Origin: Bacteroidales bacterium | GTDB taxonomy: Bacteria > Bacteroidota > Bacteroidia > Bacteroidales > P3 | Direction: 5' to 3' | Assembly: GCA_016281475.1 (NCBI GenBank) | Contig: JAEEIS010000207.1 | Location: 1 to 42,103 of the forward strand | DNA: 42,103 bases | Part shown: positions 1-8,583 of the stretch, one piece after another | How the letters are laid out: every line of letters begins with the position of its first letter | Numbering within the stretch: the stretch's first letter is position 1 | Notes under the pieces: generated by a model | Told to the model about the DNA's origin: nothing | Databases searched by the model: none | The model's input: the letters and a program-made list of their open reading frames with translations, nothing else | Made by a program: the position numbers and the translations under genes

Positions 1-16
1 AAACTGTCTCAATGTC

Positions 17-109
17 GCGTCCCTTCGGGACGCTAGGAGTGAGTTTATTCTGTCACCGCACTGCGCTACGCTTGTACGGTGTTATTGAGATTCAGCCTCT
101 TCGAGGCTG
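17..109. repeat. Two short perfect palindromes with TTC loops
   Basis: Two hairpin-forming palindromes of the same design lie here: 17-33 (7-bp stem GCGTCCC, loop TTC) and 93-109 (7-bp stem CAGCCTC, loop TTC). Between them, CACCG and CGGTG form a looser inverted pair around positions 54-81. Neither hairpin is followed by a T-run on either strand, so they do not look like ordinary terminators. They resemble intergenic REP-like elements lying downstream of the leftward carboxypeptidase gene. Confidence 0.5.
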
Positions 110-117
110 TAAAAAAT

Positions 118-165
118 CAGTCTTTTATCAAACTAGAGCCTCAGTCTTTTATCAAACTAGAGCCT
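118..165. repeat. Perfect 24-bp tandem duplication
   Basis: A 24-bp unit that begins CAGTCTTTTATCAAACTAGA is present twice head to tail (118-141 and 142-165) with no mismatch. It sits a few bases past the stop codon of the leftward carboxypeptidase gene, so it would lie in that gene's 3' untranslated region. A perfect tandem pair suggests recent slippage. No function can be assigned. Confidence 0.8.
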
Positions 166-172
166 ATTTTTT

Positions 173-1228
173 TCAATTCTTCACCGTCACCACCTGCTGC
201 TCGCCGTCGATGTTGAACTGGAGGGTGGCGCCGTCGGGGCGGACATCGATGGTGACGGGGGCACCCATCACCAGGGGGAGGTTTACCTTGCCGTGACCGC
301 TGGGGAAGCCACAGAGTAGGGGAATCTTATACTTCTCAATATAAGGGCGGAGCATCGCCTCGACACTCTCGTAGGTAAACTCCTTTTCGCAGTCGGTGAA
401 GGTGCCCAGCACCACGCCCTTACAACGGTCGAGTACGCCGTTCATCATGAGGATGTTGAACTGGCGGTCTATATTGTGCATCCCCTCCTCCACCTCTTCG
501 ATAAAGAGGATGAGGTCGCGCCCCAACGTAGCGTCGGCCTGCGTGCCGAGATTGGGCGCGAAAGTACAGATATTGCCGCCCACGAGGATGCCGCTGGCCT
601 TGCCCATGATATTCTGCGGATGCGGGGGAACCTCGTAGCGCGGCACGCAGCCCATCAGCAAATCGAGCATCAGTGTGCTAGTCTCGTCGGTGGCACCAGC
701 GGCAAGAAACATGCTCATCGTGCCGTGGATGCTCATCACACCCGCACGCGCCAACAAGCCGTGCAGCGTGCTGATATCGCTGAACCCCACCAGCCATTTC
801 GGATGCGCCCCCCATTCGGCAAGCGAGATCTGGTCGATATATTGGATAGTGCCGTAGCCACCACGGTTGCAGATAATTGCCTTGATGCTTGTGTCGGCCA
901 ACGCCCAGCGGAGGTCGGCGGCACGCTCCTCGGGCGTGCCGGCATATTTGCCCGCATACACCTTGCCCACATTGGGTCCGACCACCGGCACTAACCCCAG
1001 CCCACGTAGCAAATCGGCGGTCTTCTCCACCTCCTTCATCGTCTTAAAATACGACGGCGACACCAGTGCCACCCGGTCGCCCGCCTTCAAGTAGGGCGGC
1101 CTGACGCAGCGGAGCGTCACCGCTTTGCCCTTCGGCCCGTCCGGCACCTTCTTGTCGAAAGCCGTCAATCCCAGTGCCGTCGCCAGCAATAGAAACGCTA
1201 CAACACACCTTTTCAATACACTACCCAT
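173..1228 (-). CDS. Exported LD-carboxypeptidase, peptidase family S66
   Basis: Serine peptidase of the S66 family (LdcA/MccF type), which cleaves the L,D bond in tetrapeptide stems during peptidoglycan recycling. The predicted protein has 351 residues. The family triad is visible: Ser150 in GFSDISTLHG, Glu244 in LILFIEEVEEG, and His312 in SGHGKVNLPL. The fold starts at LKAGDRVALVSPS (about 47-59). I place the start at 1228 because it gives a clean signal peptide (residues 1-23, KRCVVAFLLLATALGLTA) and because a canonical promoter at 1276-1309 lies downstream of the longest possible start at 1318. ATGs at 1246 and 1258 remain possible. Family members are often cytoplasmic, so an exported form suggests action on murein in the periplasm. 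Single-gene transcription unit. Confidence 0.88.
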   Translation of the reverse strand: MGSVLKRCVVAFLLLATALGLTAFDKKVPDGPKGKAVTLRCVRPPYLKAGDRVALVSPSYFKTMKEVEKTADLLRGLGLVPVVGPNVGKVYAGKYAGTPEERAADLRWALADTSIKAIICNRGGYGTIQYIDQISLAEWGAHPKWLVGFSDISTLHGLLARAGVMSIHGTMSMFLAAGATDETSTLMLDLLMGCVPRYEVPPHPQNIMGKASGILVGGNICTFAPNLGTQADATLGRDLILFIEEVEEGMHNIDRQFNILMMNGVLDRCKGVVLGTFTDCEKEFTYESVEAMLRPYIEKYKIPLLCGFPSGHGKVNLPLVMGAPVTIDVRPDGATLQFNIDGEQQVVTVKN

Positions 1229-1275
1229 AATCAAAAAACAATTCATACGACCAAACATAATCAAAAAATTTTGCT

Positions 1276-1309
1276 GCAAAAATACACTTTTTTTCGCAAC
1301 TAACACAAA
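1276..1309 (-). promoter_or_regulatory. Bacteroidota-type promoter for the LD-carboxypeptidase
   Basis: On the minus strand the -7 box TATTTTTGC is at 1276-1284 and a TTTG -33 box at 1306-1309, separated by 21 nt. This matches the primary sigma factor consensus of Bacteroidota. Transcription should begin near 1270, which fixes the translation start at or downstream of 1258. Confidence 0.75.
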
Positions 1310-1427
1310 AAACCGCATCCTCGACCAACAATCGCCCTACGCTCAAACGCCAATACTGTCCAAGAAAAGCCCACCTGCCCCCCACCTGGCTCCCGACAAC
1401 CGCCGAATTTCATTCAATATATCAGCA

Positions 1428-1497
1428 ATCGTTTGTCGCTATATGAGCGACGAACAGACTCCTTATCGGTAAGAATCGGTAGAAATCAGTAGGGAGC
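1428..1497. repeat. Dispersed repeat with 10-bp iterated units, copy A
   Basis: A conserved block GTTTGTCGCTATATGAG (1431-1447) is followed after exactly 20 nt by three 10-bp units, GGTAAGAATC, GGTAGAAATC and AGTAGGGAGC (1468-1497). The same block, the same 20-nt gap and more units recur at 38604-38696. It lies in the gene-poor stretch 1319-1825 between divergent genes; apart from this repeat and the two flanking promoters I see nothing else there. Confidence 0.7.
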
Positions 1498-1713
1498 GTC
1501 ACGGTGAGATGGGTGCATATATCCATGCATTGAAAATACTACCCCTGGGACGCAAAAAGAACAATCGTTCAACCGCAACAAACAACCTGATTCATCCGAC
1601 CGTCTATCACAATAGAAAAATAGCAATAAGACCCTATAACGCAACACATAAGGGCTCTGTCACCAGCATCAGGAAAGTAACCATTTTTTTGCGCAAAATC
1701 ACTATTATTGGCT

Positions 1714-1746
1714 ATTGTGCGGTCTGACGGATAGCGGTACTTTTGC
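1714..1746 (+). promoter_or_regulatory. Promoter for the methyltransferase operon
   Basis: TACTTTTGC at 1738-1746 matches the -7 box TAnnTTTG, with TTG at 1715-1717 at 20-nt spacing. Transcription would start near 1752, giving a leader of about 75 nt before the ATG at 1826. Confidence 0.7.
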
Positions 1747-1825
1747 AATATGGAGGAAAACTTTGCCATTATGAATAAAACGCTGATATTCATTTTTTAA
1801 TCAATAAAATAAATAAAAATAAGAT

Positions 1826-2509
1826 ATGAGAATTCTCAACAAGATTTTCGGCAACGCCCGCAAACCCGAGGGTTTCTTCGGACGGTTGATGGTGAACGGT
1901 ATGAACGGTGGCTCGCACGCCGCTTTGGCACAGTGGGGACTTCGAGGCGTGGAGGTTAGGCCCGATGCCAATGTGCTGGACGTGGGCTGCGGCGGGGGTG
2001 CCAACATTGCCCGGCTGCTAGAGCGCACACCTCAAGGCAGTGTGAAAGGTATCGACTACTCGGCCGTGAGCGTGGCGAAAAGCCGCAAGGTGAACGACCG
2101 AGCCATTGCCAATGGCCGCTGCGAGATACTCGAGGGCAGCGCGTCGGCACTGCCGTTCGGTGATGGCGAGTTTGATTTGGTCACCGCCTTCGAGACCGTC
2201 TATTTCTGGCCCGACATCGAACAGTGTTTTGTCGGCATACGGCGCGTGCTACGGGAGGGTGGACGTTTCGTAATCGTCAACGAGGCCGACGGCCTGAGCA
2301 GCGACAGCATGAAATGGGAGAAAATAGTGGGCGGCATGCACACCTACACTCCCACCGAGCTTCATTCACACCTCAAAGTCGCCGGGTTCAGCCAAATAGA
2401 AATCCGCCACGACGCAGCGCACCACCGTCTGGCGGCAACCGCAGTGAAATTGGATGAGGCTCAGCGGCCCCGCCCTGTCGATCAAGAAGAAATAGATACT
2501 ATTCAGTGA
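1826..2509 (+). CDS. Class I SAM-dependent methyltransferase
   Basis: A 227-residue soluble protein with the UbiE/Methyltransf_11 fold. Motif I is VLDVGCGGGA (residues 50-59), the acidic residue at the end of strand 2 is D77 in GIDYSA, and the later motif is FGDGEFDLVTAFETVYFWPD (about 111-130), followed by RVLREGGRFVIVNE. These residues bind S-adenosylmethionine; nothing in the sequence identifies the methyl acceptor. The stop codon overlaps the start of the next gene by 4 bp (GTGA), so the two are translationally coupled. A small-molecule or lipid substrate is more likely than nucleic acid from family trends, but that is inference. Confidence 0.85.
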   Translation: MRILNKIFGNARKPEGFFGRLMVNGMNGGSHAALAQWGLRGVEVRPDANVLDVGCGGGANIARLLERTPQGSVKGIDYSAVSVAKSRKVNDRAIANGRCEILEGSASALPFGDGEFDLVTAFETVYFWPDIEQCFVGIRRVLREGGRFVIVNEADGLSSDSMKWEKIVGGMHTYTPTELHSHLKVAGFSQIEIRHDAAHHRLAATAVKLDEAQRPRPVDQEEIDTIQ

Positions 2510-3078
2510 AACACCCCCTCATCATCCTCGCCCTGCTGACGTTAGGTTGCATTGCCGTCGCACAATCCCGCCCACGGTTTGACGGCGGCATGATGATGCA
2601 TACCGGCTACGTGGACGGCACCATAGCGGCACTGAACTACCGTGCCGAAGGTGCCACTTTTGGCATGGGGGGAGTGCTGCGCATACACCTCGACACCCAT
2701 CTGCGCATAGGTGGAGAAGGCTATGTCTCGACCCTCAGACAGATGGGGCACGGCTATGTGCGCACAAGCTGGGGAGGTGCCATGACCGATGTCTATTGGC
2801 AACTAGGGCGGTGGATGCCCTACGCAGGCCTCTGTTTCGGAGGCGGCAAGACATCCACAATGCTGGTCTTCGACGGTATAGACAATGATTGGTGCGCTGA
2901 GCTCAACACGGTGCTGCATAACGAGAGTTTCCTGTTTCTTAATCCCTATATAGGTGTAGAATACGCACTAACTGATGCGATTCATCTTACCGTCCGTGCC
3001 GACCGCCTCATGCCCATGGCTGGCGTATTTGCACCCATAGGTATACGCTGTTATGTCGGGTTTGTATTCACGCATTAG
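2506..3078 (+). CDS. Exported small beta-barrel-like protein
   Basis: A 190-residue protein starting at GTG 2506, overlapping the methyltransferase stop. A signal peptide is clear (KHPLIILALLTLGCIAVAQS, cleaved near residue 20). The rest consists of short alternating hydrophobic/aromatic stretches ending FAPIGIRCYVGFVFTH; repeated glycine and aromatic residues and a final phenylalanine-rich strand suggest a small outer-membrane beta-barrel. I do not recognise a named family. Coupling to the methyltransferase suggests co-expression only; no shared function can be read from the sequence. Confidence 0.7.
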   Translation: MKHPLIILALLTLGCIAVAQSRPRFDGGMMMHTGYVDGTIAALNYRAEGATFGMGGVLRIHLDTHLRIGGEGYVSTLRQMGHGYVRTSWGGAMTDVYWQLGRWMPYAGLCFGGGKTSTMLVFDGIDNDWCAELNTVLHNESFLFLNPYIGVEYALTDAIHLTVRADRLMPMAGVFAPIGIRCYVGFVFTH

Positions 3079-3108
3079 TTTTCGTGAAGCAAAAAAAACT
3101 TAAGAAGA

Positions 3109-3149
3109 TTCAATAGAGAAGAAGTTTTCTTCTTATATTGAAGATTTTT
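3109..3149 (+). terminator. Intrinsic terminator
   Basis: TTCAATA (3109-3115) pairs with TATTGAA (3136-3142), and AAGAAG (3119-3124) pairs with CTTCTT (3129-3134) across a TTTT loop. GATTTTT follows. It ends the methyltransferase operon, and its downstream edge almost touches the next promoter's -7 box. Confidence 0.7.
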
Positions 3150-3151
3150 CG

Positions 3152-3160
3152 TATCTTTGC
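3152..3160 (+). promoter_or_regulatory. -7 box for the M28-like peptidase gene
   Basis: TATCTTTGC matches TAnnTTTG exactly, 81 nt before the ATG at 3241. The expected -33 region overlaps the preceding terminator hairpin and no clean TTTG is seen at the right spacing, so promoter strength may be unusual. Confidence 0.6.
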
Positions 3161-3240
3161 TTGTTTGCATTGTGTGTCATGGACACACCAAATTGTTTAT
3201 TGTCAGAAAAGTATAAAAATATATAATAATAAAAACGCTA

Positions 3241-4941
3241 ATGAAAATGAAGAAGTTCATTGCCCTGTTTGCCATTTTGGCGATGTTGTCGCCGTTTGGA
3301 GCCTGCCCGCAGGCTAATGCCCAAAGCAAGAAAAAGGACAAGACCGAGAAGAAGGCCAAGTCGGACAAGAAGTCGAAGGCCAAGGACGAGAAGAAAGGCA
3401 AAGCCAAGTCGAAGAAGGAGGCCGCCGCCGAGGCCGAGGCCGCCAAGGCCGAGGCTGCCAAGGCTGCCAAAGAGGCCGCCGAGGCCCGCGCCCTGGAGCT
3501 GGCAGCGATGGACACGCTGCTGCGCGCCAACACCGACACGCTGATGAAGCACATCCGCACGCTCTCGTCGTCGCAGTACGAGGGCCGCATGGCGGGTTCG
3601 AAGGCCTACCTGGAGGCCGCCGAGTATTGTGCCGACGTGCTGGCATCGTATGGCGTGAAGCCTTTCGACGGCGAATGGGGCCAGTATTTCCAAGTGGAGT
3701 ACAACGAGATAGAGAATTGTAATTTCGACACCTACGTGAACGACAACGACACGCGGACACGCTATGTGCTGGGGCGCGACTATGTGTGCTCGAGCATGAC
3801 GGGACGCGGCTACACCAACGCGCCCGTGGTGTTCTGCGGCTGGGGCATCGACAACCTCGCCTTCGACGAGTACAGCAAGGTGGACGTGCAGGGCAAGATA
3901 GTGCTCTGCCTGTCGGGGGTGCCCGAGTTTGTGCCCGGCAACGTGGCGAGCCGCTACACCACCCTGCGCCAGAAGGCCGATGTGGCCATCAAGCACGGCG
4001 CCGTGGGCCTGGTGTGCATCAACATGTCGGAGACGTGCCGCCCCTACGAGGTGCAGCACCACGCCTACTGCGGCGAGGGTGCCCACCAGGCTACGTTCCC
4101 CGTGGTGCAGACCACCCGCGACATGGGCGCGGCACTGCTGGCCAGCGAGCAGATGACGCTCGACTCGGTGTACGACGTGCTGCAGAACGAGATGAAGCCG
4201 CAGTCGTTCCACCTGCGCAAGAAGTTTGAAATCAACATCAACGCCCATTACCACCCCAAAGCCACCACCGCCAACGTGGTGGGCGTGCTGCCCGGCGTGG
4301 ACGACAAGATGAAGCACGAGTATATCGTGGTGGGCGCACACCTCGACCATGTGGGCATACAGGGCAGCACCTGCCTGTTCCCGGGAGCGGACGATAACGC
4401 CAGCGGTGTGGCCGCGGTGCTGGAATGCGCCCGCCTGCTGACGGTGAATGTCCCCGCACAGATTGAGTACAACAAACGTTCCATCATCTTCGTCCTCTTC
4501 TCGGGCGGAGAGTTGGAGCAGATGGGGTCGAACATCTTTGTGTCGAACTTCCCCAAGCTGAAGAATGTGGAGTGCTTCATTAACGCCGAATGTATCGGCT
4601 CGGGCGACAGCATCAACGTGCTTGGCAACAAGCGTTTCCCCCAGTTGTGGAACATTGCATCAAGAAACGACTCGATTTCCACCAAGTCGCTGCTGCGCGG
4701 CTACCGCACCATGCCTCGTGGCGATGCGGCGCCGTTTGCACAGATTGGCATCCCCTCCATCGTGTTCACCAACCACATGGGCGGCAACTACGACCATGTG
4801 CCAAGCGACATAGCCGAGAATATCAACCGCGACATACTGACCAAGCGCGCCAGCCTGATGGCAGAGGTGGTGTACGAGCTGTCGCTGGGCGACTATCAGG
4901 GCCGTTCGTTCCGGTCGAAACGTTTCAAGTTCGAAGAGTAG
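3241..4941 (+). CDS. Exported M28-family peptidase homologue with altered active site
   Basis: A 566-residue protein with four parts: a signal peptide (1-27), a highly charged Lys/Ala/Glu linker (about 29-85), a PA-like insert (about 180-330), and an M28 zinc aminopeptidase domain (about 340-560). Metal-ligand motifs are present: H367 in GAHLDHVG, D384 in GADDNASG and H519 in NYDHVPSD. Two positions differ from the family pattern. The usual Glu-Glu pair (general base plus zinc ligand) reads G423-E424 in LFSGGELEQMGS, and the usual ligand Asp is E450 in INAECIGS. The fold is secure, but catalysis may be weakened or altered. The gene is separated by 76 nt from gldFG and may share its transcript. 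Confidence 0.85.
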   Translation: MKMKKFIALFAILAMLSPFGACPQANAQSKKKDKTEKKAKSDKKSKAKDEKKGKAKSKKEAAAEAEAAKAEAAKAAKEAAEARALELAAMDTLLRANTDTLMKHIRTLSSSQYEGRMAGSKAYLEAAEYCADVLASYGVKPFDGEWGQYFQVEYNEIENCNFDTYVNDNDTRTRYVLGRDYVCSSMTGRGYTNAPVVFCGWGIDNLAFDEYSKVDVQGKIVLCLSGVPEFVPGNVASRYTTLRQKADVAIKHGAVGLVCINMSETCRPYEVQHHAYCGEGAHQATFPVVQTTRDMGAALLASEQMTLDSVYDVLQNEMKPQSFHLRKKFEININAHYHPKATTANVVGVLPGVDDKMKHEYIVVGAHLDHVGIQGSTCLFPGADDNASGVAAVLECARLLTVNVPAQIEYNKRSIIFVLFSGGELEQMGSNIFVSNFPKLKNVECFINAECIGSGDSINVLGNKRFPQLWNIASRNDSISTKSLLRGYRTMPRGDAAPFAQIGIPSIVFTNHMGGNYDHVPSDIAENINRDILTKRASLMAEVVYELSLGDYQGRSFRSKRFKFEE

Positions 4942-5017
4942 CCGGCGTGTCGCCAGTGACATTCAAGGCTGTCGCAACTGGTTTTTAGTTTTTTGTTTTT
5001 ACCTTTTACTTTAAAAG

Positions 5018-7492
5018 ATGCTCACATTATTCAAGAAAGAACTATCCAGTTTCTTCTCCTCGCTAATCGGATACCTGACCATCATAGTCTTCCTCGTACT
5101 CACTGGACTGATGCTGTGGGTATTCAAGTCGGACTTCAACATTCTCGACTACGGCTTTGCCGGCATGGACGGACTCTTTATCATAGGGCCGTTCCTCTAC
5201 CTCTTCCTCATTCCCGCCATCACGATGCGCATGTTTGCCGAGGAGAAGAAGAACGGCACGATGGAGCTGCTGCTCACCAAGCCGCTGAGCGAGATGAAAC
5301 TCATCTGGGCCAAATTTCTCGCGGGGTTCACGTTGGTGTTTATCTCGCTGCTACCCACGCTGGTGTGCTATTTCAGCGTGGTGACGCTGGGCGACCCGGT
5401 GGGCAATATAGACACGGGCAGCGTGGTGGGTTCGTATATCGGAATGCTGCTGCTGGGAGCCGCCTTTGTCGCCATAGGCCTGTTTGCCAGCTCCATCACC
5501 AACAACCAGATTGTCGCCTTCATCCTTGCCGCACTGATGAGCGCGTTCATGCACCTGGGATTTGAGTCGATATACCGCATGGGGTTCCTGGGCGATGCCG
5601 ACCTGTTTGTGCGTTCGCTAGGCATGAGCTACCACTACGAGTCTATCAGCCGCGGCGTGATAGACAGCCGCGACGTGATATACTTTGCCAGCGTAATAGC
5701 GGTGTTTATGATGGCTACACGCATCGTGCTGCAGAGCCGCAAATGGCACGGCTGGCGCAACAAGAAAGACCAGCGTCGGAGCCATTGGATCGAACTGGGG
5801 GCAGGCATTCTGATTGTGGTGTTTGTGAACGTTATCGGATACTACGTGTTCGGCCGATTGGACCTGACATCGGAGAAACGATACACCTTGTCGAAATCGA
5901 CAAAGAACCTGCTGAAGAAGATTGACGAGCCGGTGCTGTACCGCGTGTATCTGGAAGGCGAGTTCCCCGCCGACTTCAAACGGCTGCAGAACGAGACCAA
6001 GGAGATGCTGAACCAGTTCCGCGCCTATAACAAAAACGTGCAGTACGAGTTTGTCAACCCCAACGACTTCGACGACCAACAAGAACGGCAGGTGTTCTAT
6101 CAGAAATTGGCACAGAAGGGCATCCAACCCACCCAGATACAGGTGAGCACGGGCAACGGGGTGACAACGCAGGTGCTGATACCCGCAGCCGATGTCATAT
6201 ACAAGGGCAACGAGACCTCCATCCAGCTGTTGCAGAGCCAAAAGTATGTCGACCAGACACAGCTGCTGAACAACTCGATACAGAGTTTGGAATATGTGCT
6301 GTCGAACGCCATACGCGCCCTGTCGCAGGGGCAGAAGCCCTCGGTTGCCTTCATGCGCGGGCATGGCGAACTGCCGATACCCAACCTGTCGGATATGATA
6401 GGGTCGCTCTACGAGTATTACAACCTCGACACCGTGCGCATGGACGAGAACATCAACTCGCTCACCATGCGCGTGGCAGACCCGAAAGACTCAACAGCCT
6501 ACCATTTCCGCAACAAATACGACCTCATCGTCATTGCCAAGCCGACCAAACTGTTCAGCGAACGGGACCTCTATATCCTTGACCAGTACGTGATGTACGG
6601 TGGCAAGCTGCTATGGCTGGTGGACCCGCTGGATGCCGACCTCGACAGCCTTGCCCATGCCGGACAGGCAGTGGCAACGCGGTTCCCCCTCAACATCGAC
6701 GAGATGCTGTTCACCTACGGTGCGCGCATCAATCCCGACATCATCATGGACATCCGCTGCAGGCCTATTCCCATGACCGTGGGCATGGTGGGGGAGAAAC
6801 CGCAAATACAGTTCCAGCCGTGGATGTACTTCCCCGAGATAGTGCCACTGTCGCCACACCCGATTGTGAGGAACCTCGACCTTATCAAGACCGACTTCAT
6901 CAGCAGCATAGACCTAATCGACAACGACATTGAAAAGACGGTACTGCTGGCCACATCGGAGTTTTCGCGCGTGAAGAACGCACCCGCCATCTACGATCTC
7001 AACGAGGCCAAGATTGAGCCGGACAGAAGGCTGTACAATCGGCAGAACATCCCCGTGGCGGTGTTGCTGCGAGGGAGCTTCAAATCGGTGTTCCGCAACC
7101 GACTGACACCCGACTTCATGGAGATTCCCGCCATGGGCTATCGCGAAGTGGGCGACTCGACCAGCATGATTGTCATCTCGGATGGCGACATCATCAAGAA
7201 CCGTTTCAACTATAACGACGGGACAGGCTATCCGCTCGGCTACGACTTTTACACCGAGACCATGTATGCCAACAAGGAATTGCTGCTGAACTGCATCGAC
7301 TACCTGGTAGGCGAAGAGGGCTCGATAGCCAGCCGCTCGCGCGACATCAAGATTCGTAAACTTAACGTGATGAAGATAAAGGAGGAAGGAACACGCTATA
7401 AGTTAATCAACATACTGATTCCCTCCGGCATTATCATTCTTGCTGGAATCGCCATTATCATCATCCGCCGCAAAAAATATCGTAGAAAATAA
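5018..7492 (+). CDS. Fused GldF/GldG ABC transporter permease and auxiliary protein
   Basis: An 824-residue membrane protein. Residues 1-240 form an ABC-2 type permease like GldF: six hydrophobic segments, with the conserved stretch FAEEKKNGTMELLLTKPLSE after the second. From about 255 a new transmembrane segment (WIELGAGILIVVFVNVIGYY) opens a GldG-like part with the typical start LTSEKRYTLSKSTKNLLKKI, a large extracytoplasmic domain, and a C-terminal membrane anchor followed by RRKKYRRK. GldF and GldG work with the ATPase GldA in gliding flavobacteria; non-gliding Bacteroidales keep the pair with unknown role. No ATPase gene is adjacent here. It overlaps the next gene by 1 nt (TAATG). Confidence 0.88.
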   Translation: MLTLFKKELSSFFSSLIGYLTIIVFLVLTGLMLWVFKSDFNILDYGFAGMDGLFIIGPFLYLFLIPAITMRMFAEEKKNGTMELLLTKPLSEMKLIWAKFLAGFTLVFISLLPTLVCYFSVVTLGDPVGNIDTGSVVGSYIGMLLLGAAFVAIGLFASSITNNQIVAFILAALMSAFMHLGFESIYRMGFLGDADLFVRSLGMSYHYESISRGVIDSRDVIYFASVIAVFMMATRIVLQSRKWHGWRNKKDQRRSHWIELGAGILIVVFVNVIGYYVFGRLDLTSEKRYTLSKSTKNLLKKIDEPVLYRVYLEGEFPADFKRLQNETKEMLNQFRAYNKNVQYEFVNPNDFDDQQERQVFYQKLAQKGIQPTQIQVSTGNGVTTQVLIPAADVIYKGNETSIQLLQSQKYVDQTQLLNNSIQSLEYVLSNAIRALSQGQKPSVAFMRGHGELPIPNLSDMIGSLYEYYNLDTVRMDENINSLTMRVADPKDSTAYHFRNKYDLIVIAKPTKLFSERDLYILDQYVMYGGKLLWLVDPLDADLDSLAHAGQAVATRFPLNIDEMLFTYGARINPDIIMDIRCRPIPMTVGMVGEKPQIQFQPWMYFPEIVPLSPHPIVRNLDLIKTDFISSIDLIDNDIEKTVLLATSEFSRVKNAPAIYDLNEAKIEPDRRLYNRQNIPVAVLLRGSFKSVFRNRLTPDFMEIPAMGYREVGDSTSMIVISDGDIIKNRFNYNDGTGYPLGYDFYTETMYANKELLLNCIDYLVGEEGSIASRSRDIKIRKLNVMKIKEEGTRYKLINILIPSGIIILAGIAIIIIRRKKYRRK

Positions 7493-8583
7493 TGAAAAAG
7501 AAAAACATAATCATCCTATCCATTGTCGCAGTAGTTGGCATCGCCGCCTTGCTGATAGCCAAGCATGGCTCGAAGCCTGCCACTTTCGACCAAGACTTCC
7601 ACGTGGAAGACATAGATGCCGTGACCAAGATATATATGGCCGACAAACAAGACCACCAAGTACTATTACAACGTGTTGCCGACAGCACGAGCGACACAAT
7701 GTGGACCGTGGACGGCATCTACCCTGCCAGCCAACCGATGGTGGACCTGCTGCTGGAGACGCTGCACGACATGCGCATACGCCAGCAGGTGAACAAGAAT
7801 GCCGTTCCGCAGGTTGTGAAGCTGCTCTCTACCCGCGCAATCAAAGTGGAGGTGTACCAACGGAAATACTTTATCAATTGGTTTGACGGCAAAATCAGGC
7901 TCTTTCCCCATGAGAAACTTGCCGTCACATATTATGTCGGACACGAGACGCAGGACATGATGGCATGCCACATGTTCCGCCAAGGAGATAAGGAACCCTA
8001 TATCATCCATATCCCCGGCTTCCGCGGATACTTGACCCCACGCTTTGTCACCGACCCGATGTCTTGGCGCAGCCACAATATTGTGCATTGGGACATCCGC
8101 CAGCTGCAGCGAGTAGAGTTGGACATTCCGTCCAACCCCGGAGAGTCGTTTGCCGTGGAACGTCAGGGTGACGGCTTCGCATTTGTGCTGACACAGACGA
8201 ACACCCCTGTAGCCAACTTCGACACTGCCCGTGTAGCGCAGATGCTCTCATGCTTTGCCAACCTCAATTTCGACGAGTTTGCCAGCCGCGTGCCCAACAG
8301 CAATATGGACACCTCGTTCAACACGGGTCCACGAACCATACTGCGCATCACCAACACCGAGGGAACTACCCGAGAACTGAAGACCTATCTCAAATACAAT
8401 AACCCCTCAGACTCGCTGGCCATACCCGAAGACGACATGTATGAGATGTTCGACCTCAACCGCCTGTATGCCACCATTGACGACAAGGACACGGTACTCA
8501 TCCAATACTATGTGTTCGACAACATCCTACAGCCGGCCAGCTTCTTCCTCGGACAACAGAAGAGCCCCTTTGCCAAAGAATAA
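7492..8583 (+). CDS. DUF4340 domain protein
   Basis: A 363-residue protein with an N-terminal membrane anchor (IIILSIVAVVGIAALLIAKH) and an extracytoplasmic body of DUF4340 type. That family is the standard downstream partner of GldFG in Bacteroidota and spirochaetes. The start overlaps the gldFG stop by 1 nt, implying coupled translation and probably a common membrane complex. No catalytic motif is visible. Biochemical role unknown. Confidence 0.8.
   Translation: MKKKNIIILSIVAVVGIAALLIAKHGSKPATFDQDFHVEDIDAVTKIYMADKQDHQVLLQRVADSTSDTMWTVDGIYPASQPMVDLLLETLHDMRIRQQVNKNAVPQVVKLLSTRAIKVEVYQRKYFINWFDGKIRLFPHEKLAVTYYVGHETQDMMACHMFRQGDKEPYIIHIPGFRGYLTPRFVTDPMSWRSHNIVHWDIRQLQRVELDIPSNPGESFAVERQGDGFAFVLTQTNTPVANFDTARVAQMLSCFANLNFDEFASRVPNSNMDTSFNTGPRTILRITNTEGTTRELKTYLKYNNPSDSLAIPEDDMYEMFDLNRLYATIDDKDTVLIQYYVFDNILQPASFFLGQQKSPFAKE

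Noticed and set aside
17..109. Palindromes considered as terminators of the carboxypeptidase gene
   Set aside because: No T-run follows either hairpin on the minus strand.
476..994. 172-codon plus-strand frame in the carboxypeptidase gene
   Set aside because: Mirror of a gene with intact catalytic residues; rich in His/Ala/Arg without motif.
1229..1318. Longer N-terminus for the LD-carboxypeptidase
   Set aside because: The promoter -7 box (1276-1284) lies within it, and the extra residues would bury the signal peptide.
1750..1800. 16-codon upstream frame before the methyltransferase
   Set aside because: Its ATG coincides with the predicted transcript start, so it would be leaderless and is probably chance.
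3238..4350. Long open frame (370 codons) on the minus strand opposite the M28-like gene
   Set aside because: Its composition (runs of His, Val, Leu, Gly) is what a GC-rich gene gives when read backwards, and the plus-strand gene has clear domains.
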